A stretch of 6,272 bases of DNA from an uncultured Actinomyces sp. (GTDB lineage Bacteria; Actinomycetota; Actinomycetes; Actinomycetales; Actinomycetaceae). Below are positions 1 to 4,496 of the stretch, piece after piece (position 1 is the first letter of the stretch; each line of letters begins with the position of its first letter). Both the position numbers and the translations under genes were made by a program. The notes under the pieces were generated by a model. It ran no database searches. It had not been told where the DNA came from and saw only the letters and a list, made by a program, of their open reading frames with translations. Location of the stretch: NCBI GenBank assembly GCA_900554605.1, contig USHU01000067.1:1-6272 (forward strand). Reading direction: 5' to 3'.

Positions 1-150
1 GCTCTGCGACTTGTCATTGAGGCGGATGGTGACGTCGCCGCTGACCTTGATCGTGAAGAGAATTTGCAGGAGCACTGCCAGAACGTAGACAACTGGCATC
101 TTCCATGAACGCTTGAGTTGAACGTCATTCATTGTTTGCGTCTGGCTCAT
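1..150 (-). CDS. Second ABC nucleoside permease, N-terminal fragment (YufQ/NupQ-like)
   Basis: This is the 5' end of a gene that continues beyond base 1. The frame is open for 50 codons from an ATG at 150, beginning MSQTQTMNDV. The ATG overlaps the stop of the preceding permease by four bases (ATGA, 150-147). An AAGGAG ribosome binding site at 163-158 lies 7 bases upstream. The protein starts with a short polar, basic stretch (residues 1-18, ending KRSWKM), then a hydrophobic segment at about residues 19-34 (PVVYVLAVLLQILFTI) that looks like the first membrane helix. The fragment is too short for a family motif. The call rests on position: in BMP-type nucleoside transporters the order is binding protein, ATPase, permease, permease. 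It would be the second half of the heterodimeric membrane channel. The order and helix fit well, but the family is inferred. Confidence 0.8.
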   Translation of the reverse strand, partial: MSQTQTMNDVQLKRSWKMPVVYVLAVLLQILFTIKVSGDVTIRLNDKSQS

Positions 151-1409
151 CGTGCCTCTCCTTCCGAATCGGTGGAGGCGCCATTGACGACGGCATCGCC
201 GCCCTCAGACGCTGCGTTTTCCTTCACTGCCGAGGCCGCGGCCCGGCTCTTCCCATCCTCTTCAGTGTGGTCATCGCTCAGTTCAGCGAGCTCAGCGCGC
301 AAGCTCTTCTTGGTTTCCTTGGGCAGGTGGAAGAGCCAGCGAACAAACATGGGGGCTGCAATGAGCAGGACGATCACTGACTGGAGGATCAGGATCATAT
401 CGATCGGGACGCCCTTCGCCTGCATGGTGTAGCCACCTGCTTTAAACGCGCCGAAAAGAATGCCTGCACCCAGAGTGCCCAGGGGCTTGTTCCGACCCAA
501 AAGAGCAACCGTGATGGCGTCAAAGCCGATGGTGCCAGTGATATCGCGCGAGACATAACCAACGGTGCCCAAGGCCTCGTTTGCGCCCGCAAGGCCGAGG
601 AAGGCACCCGAGATAGCCATGGTGATTGCGGTAATCTTCCCAACCGAAATTCCGGCGGTACGGGCGGCCTCGGGATTGGCACCAACAGCTCGGATTTCAA
701 AGCCCAAGGTCGAACGCTCAATGAGCCACCAGAAAACGATGACCGCAAGGAGCGCGACGAAAACACCCATGTGAATCTTGAAGGGCGCATCGAGAATGCG
801 AGCGAAAGCGGCTGAATCCGCAACCTTCGGAGTTTGAGGCTGATTAGAACCCGGGACCTGCCACGATTGCTTCGAGAGGATGTAACCCAGCGCCAGGGTG
901 GCAATCGAGTTCAACATGATGGTAACGATGACTTCGTTAGCGCCGGTCTTTGCTTTGAGCACACCCGCGATTCCGGCGTAAAGAGCACCGGCGACCATCG
1001 CTGCAAGAAGAGCAACAAGGGTGTGAATAACGGGAGGCAAGTTCATTGCGAAGCCAACCCACACAGCAGAAAGAGCACCGAAAATAATCTGGCCTTTACC
1101 GCCGATGTTGAACAACCCTGCGCGGAATCCTAGAGCAAGACCCAAACCGCCCAGCACCAGGGGGATTGAGAAGAACAGGGAATCTGTCAGCGGCTTGATC
1201 TGGCGTTGGAAGCTGCGTGCGCCGGGGTCAAAGATTGCCCCGCGGAACATCGCGTAATAGGCATCGAGTACCGATGCTCCGGTCATCGCGATCAAAATCG
1301 CACCTAGAGCAAAGGCGATGAGAACCGCGAGGATGGAAACGAACCACCGCGATCCCAAGATGTGACGACACACAACCAGTGCCTTCGAGGGACGTTTTGC
1401 CTGGGTCAT
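147..1409 (-). CDS. ABC nucleoside transporter, first membrane permease (YufP/NupP-like, BPD_transp_2 family)
   Basis: This inner-membrane subunit would form the transport channel for nucleosides with the next permease. It has 420 residues from the ATG at 1409, against roughly 350-370 for typical relatives. It is strongly hydrophobic, with about eight to ten membrane segments between residues 22 and 370. Family landmarks are GFRAGLFNIGGKGQ (about 94-107), TGANEVIVTIMLN (about 145-157, probably in a cytoplasmic loop touching the ATPase) and RAVGANPEAARTAGI (about 240-254). After the last helix comes a hydrophilic tail of about 50-60 residues, rich in Glu, Asp, Ala and Ser, which explains the extra length. 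A GTG at 1412 lies directly before the ATG. AGGAGG at 1422-1417 is 7 bases from the ATG but only 4 from the GTG, so the ATG is preferred. Either start overlaps the ATPase stop codon, indicating translational coupling. The substrate class is inferred from the neighbouring BMP protein. Confidence 0.93.
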   Translation of the reverse strand: MTQAKRPSKALVVCRHILGSRWFVSILAVLIAFALGAILIAMTGASVLDAYYAMFRGAIFDPGARSFQRQIKPLTDSLFFSIPLVLGGLGLALGFRAGLFNIGGKGQIIFGALSAVWVGFAMNLPPVIHTLVALLAAMVAGALYAGIAGVLKAKTGANEVIVTIMLNSIATLALGYILSKQSWQVPGSNQPQTPKVADSAAFARILDAPFKIHMGVFVALLAVIVFWWLIERSTLGFEIRAVGANPEAARTAGISVGKITAITMAISGAFLGLAGANEALGTVGYVSRDITGTIGFDAITVALLGRNKPLGTLGAGILFGAFKAGGYTMQAKGVPIDMILILQSVIVLLIAAPMFVRWLFHLPKETKKSLRAELAELSDDHTEEDGKSRAAASAVKENAASEGGDAVVNGASTDSEGEAR

Positions 1410-2971
1410 CACTTCTCCTCCTCGTGTGAATCCGAAACCTCAGCGTTTTCCTGCTCGCCCGCAACAGCCTCGTCATAGGGAACGCCGGCCATCATCAAAC
1501 CGAGCACATCACGCGGGGTATCTGCAGGAACGATACCCATCACACGGCCTCGATACATCACGACGATGCGATCGGCCAGCGAAATTACTTCATCCAACTC
1601 TGATGAAATCAACAGAACGGGAATGTTCTGGTCGCGAACCTCGACGATGCGCTTGTGGATGAACTCGATCGAGCCCACGTCCACGCCACGAGTTGGCTGG
1701 TTCGCAACAAGCAGGTTGAGGTCCTTCGACATTTCGCGCGCGACAACGACCTTTTGCTGGTTTCCGCCCGAAAGAGAGGAAATCGGATCACTGATCGAGG
1801 TCAGGCGGATGTCGAACTCTTCCTCCTTAGCCCGCGCATTTTGAGCGATGATTCCGAGCTTGAGCATGGGACCGGCTGCGAAACGCGAGTCCTTGTACTG
1901 GTCCAGGACCAGGTTTTCAGCGATTGAGAAAGAGGAAATAATGCCATCGGTCGAACGGTCCTCGGGAATGAAGCCGATTCCCGCGTCCAAAGACTTGCGG
2001 GGGCCTGCGTGTGTAATGTCGATTCCTTCAAGGAGGATCTCACCGGAGTTCGGGGCGGCCAGGCCCAAAATGGTCTGTGCAAGTTCGGTCTGACCGTTAC
2101 CTTGAACACCAGCAACCGCAACAATTTCACCGCGTTCGACGCTGAAAGATACGTGGTCGAGGAGGGGCAAGCCCGTAGGAGAAAGCATGGAGATCTCCTT
2201 GAACTCCAATCCCCCACTGCTTGGATGTGCCTCAGCTTTGTCAACGCGCATCATGACCGAGCGGCCGACCATCTTATTGGCCAGCTCGGATTCGGAGTCC
2301 TGCGGAGATGCTTCACCGACGACGGTTCCGCGTCGAATGACGGTGATTTCATCTGCGACGGCGCGGACCTCGCGCAGTTTGTGGGTGATGAAGACGATGG
2401 ACGTTCCCGCATCGGCAAGTTGACGCATGATCGCCATGAGTTCGTCGGTTTCCTGGGGAGTCAAAACTGCCGTTGGCTCATCAAGGATAAGGACCTTTGC
2501 TTGACGCGAGAGGGCCTTAACGATTTCGACTCGCTGCTGGGCACCAACAGAAAGGTCTTCGATGAGGGCATCGGGATCAAGATCGAAACCAAAGCGCGCT
2601 GAAACCTCTTTCACGGTCTTGCGTGCCTGAGCAAGATCAATCAAGCCGCTTGCTTTGGTCGGTTCAAAACCCAGTGCGATTGATTCTGCAACAGTGAACA
2701 CCGGGATCAGCATGAAGTGCTGGTGAACCATACCAATGCCGGCTGCAACAGCGTCACCGGGCCCGTCGAAGTGAACAGGCTTTCCATCGATGAGGATCTC
2801 TCCTTCATCGGGCTGGTGAAGGCCGTAGAGCACGTTCATCAACGTCGATTTACCCGCTCCGTTTTCGCCAAGAAGTGCGTGAATGTGGCCTTCTTCAATT
2901 GTCAGGTTGATGTCGTTATTTGCGACCAGAGGACCAAAACGTTTGGTGATCCCCTTCAGCTCCAATTTCAC
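1409..2971 (-). CDS. ABC nucleoside transporter, double-domain ATPase (YufO/NupO-like)
   Basis: This cytoplasmic ATPase would energise nucleoside import. Its 520 residues carry two fused ATP-binding domains, the usual form in BMP-type and ribose-type importers. Domain 1 (about 1-240) has Walker A GENGAGKS (35-42), a Q-loop at Gln84, signature LSVGAQQ (140-146), Walker B LILDEPT (161-167) with catalytic Glu165, and H-loop His197. Domain 2 (about 255-500) has a degenerate Walker A, GVQGNGQTE (288-296), without the lysine. Its signature LSGGNQQK (400-407) is intact, but Walker B reads LLVANQPTRGVD (420-431) with Gln425 for the glutamate, and the H-loop position is Ser456. One complete and one degenerate ATP site are therefore expected. 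The start is GTG at 2971, giving the standard N-terminus MKLELKGITKRFG. No in-frame ATG precedes it, and the next Met is residue 45. The ribosome site is weak (AAGGGG at 2986-2981, 9 bases away). The C-terminus is acidic, ending HEEEK. Confidence 0.95.
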   Translation of the reverse strand: MKLELKGITKRFGPLVANNDINLTIEEGHIHALLGENGAGKSTLMNVLYGLHQPDEGEILIDGKPVHFDGPGDAVAAGIGMVHQHFMLIPVFTVAESIALGFEPTKASGLIDLAQARKTVKEVSARFGFDLDPDALIEDLSVGAQQRVEIVKALSRQAKVLILDEPTAVLTPQETDELMAIMRQLADAGTSIVFITHKLREVRAVADEITVIRRGTVVGEASPQDSESELANKMVGRSVMMRVDKAEAHPSSGGLEFKEISMLSPTGLPLLDHVSFSVERGEIVAVAGVQGNGQTELAQTILGLAAPNSGEILLEGIDITHAGPRKSLDAGIGFIPEDRSTDGIISSFSIAENLVLDQYKDSRFAAGPMLKLGIIAQNARAKEEEFDIRLTSISDPISSLSGGNQQKVVVAREMSKDLNLLVANQPTRGVDVGSIEFIHKRIVEVRDQNIPVLLISSELDEVISLADRIVVMYRGRVMGIVPADTPRDVLGLMMAGVPYDEAVAGEQENAEVSDSHEEEK

Positions 2972-2988
2972 TCTACTGCGCCCCTTCT
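2972..2988 (-). promoter_or_regulatory. Weak ribosome binding site deciding the GTG start of the ATPase
   Basis: AGAAGGGG at 2988-2981 is the only purine-rich stretch upstream of the GTG at 2971. Its spacing is 9 to 11 bases, depending on which bases pair. The GTG start and long spacing suggest lower translation than the binding protein, which has GGAGG and an ATG. That comparison is inferred. Confidence 0.45.
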
Positions 2989-3019
2989 GCGTGATCGAGC
3001 TCCCGTTTCAGGATAGCCG

Positions 3020-3059
3020 AAAAAAGTGGGGCGCGATGGTCGAAAACCACCGCGCCCCA
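3020..3059 (-). terminator. Intrinsic terminator after the binding-protein gene
   Basis: On the minus strand a perfect 9-bp stem forms between TGGGGCGCG at 3059-3051 and CGCGCCCCA at 3035-3027. After one A/C mismatch a 4-bp inner stem (3049-3046 with 3040-3037) closes on a 5-base loop. The hairpin is followed by one C and then six T residues (3025-3020). It begins 17 bases after the lipoprotein stop codon and ends 48 bases before the ATPase start. A GC-rich stem followed by a T run is the classic factor-independent terminator. Its position inside the apparent operon suggests partial termination, giving more binding-protein mRNA than transporter mRNA. I see no convincing promoter between it and the ATPase. 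Confidence 0.88.
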
Positions 3060-3075
3060 GCCTAAAATTTCCGCG

Positions 3076-4179
3076 TCACTTCGGGGAGTTAGGGGACTCA
3101 ACCTTCAGCTCGCCCTCCTTGATCTGATCGGTGAGCTTGGTGAGCTCATCCTTCAGATCCTGAGGAACCTTGGAATCGAATTCGTGGAAGGGAGCGATGG
3201 AGACACCACCGTTTTCCAGAGTACCCACGTAAGGAGTCGCACTGAACTTGCCATTCACAGAGTCCGTGATGGCCTGCTCAACCGAAGCACCGATTTCCTT
3301 CATGACCGAGGTCAGAACGATCGACTTGTAGTCGGGGGCAGATTCGTACCAGTCGGAGTCAACACCAATGATGTAGGTCTTGCCATCGGCCTTTGCAGCA
3401 GCAGCTGCACCCAGGCCAACAGGTCCGGCGACGGGCATGATAATGTCAGCGCCCTGGTCGATGAACTGCTGTGCCTGCTGCTTGCCCAGTGCCTGGTCAT
3501 CGAAGGACTGGGTGAAGGAGCCATTCTGGGTTGCCTTGTCCCAGCCGAGAACCTGGACGTTCGTGCCCTTTGCCTTGTTGTAGGCTGCGACACCATCGGC
3601 GAAGCCGTCCATGAAGACGGTAACCGAAGGAATCTGGATGCCACCGAAGGTGGCGACCTTGCCGGTCTTGCTCATGCCCGCTGCGGCGTAACCAGCCAGG
3701 TAAGCAGCTTCAGCGGTGTTGAAGAGCAGAGGACGTGCGTTCTCAACGGTGACGGTCTTGTTGGAGTCGTCCGAGAAGGAAGAGTCAACAAGTGCGTAGT
3801 GGACGTCCTTGTTCTCGTTTGCAGAGGCGTGCAGTGCCTTCTCCAGGTTGAAGCCAACGCCGATGATCAGGTTGCAGCCGTCGGAGACCATTGATTCAGT
3901 GTTGGGTACGAAGTCCGACGAAGAGGAGGACTCTGCCGTGTTGATCTGAATGCCGAGCTTCGACTGTGCGGCCTTCAGGCCGTTGTATGCGGATTCGTTG
4001 AAGGACTTGTCGTCCCAACCGCCAGCATCAGAAACGGCGCAAGCCTTGAAGCTTGCGCCATTGGAAGATGCGCTCGAGGTCGAGCCGGAATCCGAAGAGG
4101 GCTTCGAACCGGACGAGCACGCGGTCAGTGCGAGCGTAGCAACGCCAGCGACTGCAACGATTCTTGTGAGGGTCTTCAT
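3076..4179 (-). CDS. BMP/PnrA-family nucleoside-binding lipoprotein
   Basis: This would be the extracytoplasmic receptor that captures nucleosides and delivers them to the permeases. It has 367 residues, a normal length. A lipoprotein signal peptide begins MKTLTRIVAV and ends in the lipobox LTAC (18-21), so Cys21 should be lipidated and hold the protein on the outer face of the membrane. A Ser/Gly-rich linker follows (22-43). The BMP domain starts at about residue 44 and shows the hallmark DAGGWDDKSFN (51-61). Further family-like stretches are KVATFGGIQIPSV (174-186), a Gly/Ala-rich segment after PVAGPVG (249-255) and IGVDSDW (271-277). The start ATG has GGAGG at 4193-4189, 9 bases upstream. 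A terminator follows the gene directly, and the three transporter genes lie downstream on the same strand. Members bind purine nucleosides in Treponema (PnrA) and guanosine or other nucleosides in Bacillus. The exact ligand here cannot be read from the sequence. Confidence 0.94.
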   Translation of the reverse strand: MKTLTRIVAVAGVATLALTACSSGSKPSSDSGSTSSASSNGASFKACAVSDAGGWDDKSFNESAYNGLKAAQSKLGIQINTAESSSSSDFVPNTESMVSDGCNLIIGVGFNLEKALHASANENKDVHYALVDSSFSDDSNKTVTVENARPLLFNTAEAAYLAGYAAAGMSKTGKVATFGGIQIPSVTVFMDGFADGVAAYNKAKGTNVQVLGWDKATQNGSFTQSFDDQALGKQQAQQFIDQGADIIMPVAGPVGLGAAAAAKADGKTYIIGVDSDWYESAPDYKSIVLTSVMKEIGASVEQAITDSVNGKFSATPYVGTLENGGVSIAPFHEFDSKVPQDLKDELTKLTDQIKEGELKVESPNSPK

Positions 4180-4201
4180 ACCGTTATTCCTCCAAGTAGA
4201 G

Positions 4202-4215
4202 TGTGTTGATACACA
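4202..4215. promoter_or_regulatory. Palindrome, candidate operator upstream of the lipoprotein gene
   Basis: The sequence TGTGT-TGAT-ACACA has perfect 5-bp arms and a 4-base spacer. It lies 22 to 35 bases before the lipoprotein start and just upstream of the ribosome binding site. It overlaps the candidate -10 TACTGT (4218-4213), so a bound protein could block transcription. The size and symmetry suit a small dimeric repressor of the GntR or LacI type, but no regulator gene is in the window and none can be named. Confidence 0.35.
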
Positions 4216-4343
4216 GTAGGTTGGTTGCGACAGCGCGAATCAACCGCTTGGAAGACACGCGCACCACCGCTTGCGAGAACGCATAGGTGTGCTGCGTTGA
4301 CGCCCATTTAGAGTTTCTCCCATCATATTCGGACGCGTCAAGG

Positions 4344-4372
4344 CGAATCGGCCTCAGCGCGATAACGAATCG
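4344..4372. repeat. Two direct copies of CGAATCG, 22 bp apart
   Basis: Exact 7-bp copies lie at 4344-4350 and 4366-4372, a start-to-start distance of 22 bp, close to two helical turns. A degenerate third copy, CGAATCA, lies at 4236-4242. The first copy also forms an inverted pair with ATTCG at 4327-4331. They could be binding sites for an activator or repressor, but at this length chance is a real alternative. Confidence 0.2.
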
Positions 4373-4405
4373 ATAAAAGTTATATTTTCCGTCCATACAT
4401 ACGCC

Positions 4406-4441
4406 TGTGGGCGGCAGGACTTCTCAATCCCGCCGCCCACA
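4406..4441 (-). terminator. GC-rich hairpin after the nucleotidase gene, probable terminator without a T run
   Basis: A perfect 10-bp stem pairs 4441-4432 (TGTGGGCGGC on the minus strand) with 4415-4406 (GCCGCCCACA). After one mismatch there is a 3-bp inner stem and an 8-base loop. It lies 56 bases beyond the nucleotidase stop. No T run follows on either strand. GC-rich hairpins without a U tract are often seen after genes in actinobacteria. It could alternatively protect the 3' end of the mRNA from decay. Confidence 0.6.
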
Positions 4442-4496
4442 AACGCAGGTCACTCAGGCTTTCCACCGGCACATCCCGGCGAACACCAAGTTCCTA

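Larger units (their letters stand above)
4180..4405 (-). promoter_or_regulatory. Leader and presumed promoter region of the binding-protein/transporter unit
   Basis: This gene-free stretch lies between the hairpin after the nucleotidase and the lipoprotein start. The transporter promoter should lie here, because the upstream gene appears to be terminated. No ideal promoter is visible. Candidates on the minus strand are TTGATT at 4243-4238 with TACTGT at 4218-4213 (19-base spacing, TAnnnT type), and a TATGAT at 4327-4322 that lacks a good -35 partner. TTGACG at 4341-4336 has no -10 at the right distance. The part around 4320-4390 looks more AT-rich than the flanking genes, as expected for a promoter zone. 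A GGAGG ribosome binding site lies at 4193-4189. The region is confident as a leader, but the exact promoter is not. Confidence 0.5.

Noticed and set aside
2009..2602. A 197-codon plus-strand open frame antisense to the ATPase gene
   Set aside because: It is a shadow of the ATPase, which has intact ABC motifs on the other strand.
3184..3894. A 236-codon plus-strand open frame antisense to the lipoprotein gene
   Set aside because: It is a shadow of the lipoprotein coding frame, with no recognisable product.
4336..4341. TTGACG as a -35 element
   Set aside because: No acceptable -10 lies 16 to 19 bases downstream on the minus strand. The nearby TATGAT is only 8 bases away.
4184..4396. A 70-codon minus-strand open frame in the leader, ending just before the lipoprotein ATG
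   Set aside because: It has no ribosome binding site, uses codons such as CGA, AGA, AGG and CTA that look uncommon in the neighbouring genes, and shows no family features. Its stop near the lipoprotein start looks accidental, though a leader peptide cannot be fully excluded.
4462..4476. Small inverted repeat CCGG-CACATC-CCGG downstream of the nucleotidase
   Set aside because: A 4-bp stem is too short to support a function, and the larger hairpin at 4406-4441 is the better terminator candidate.
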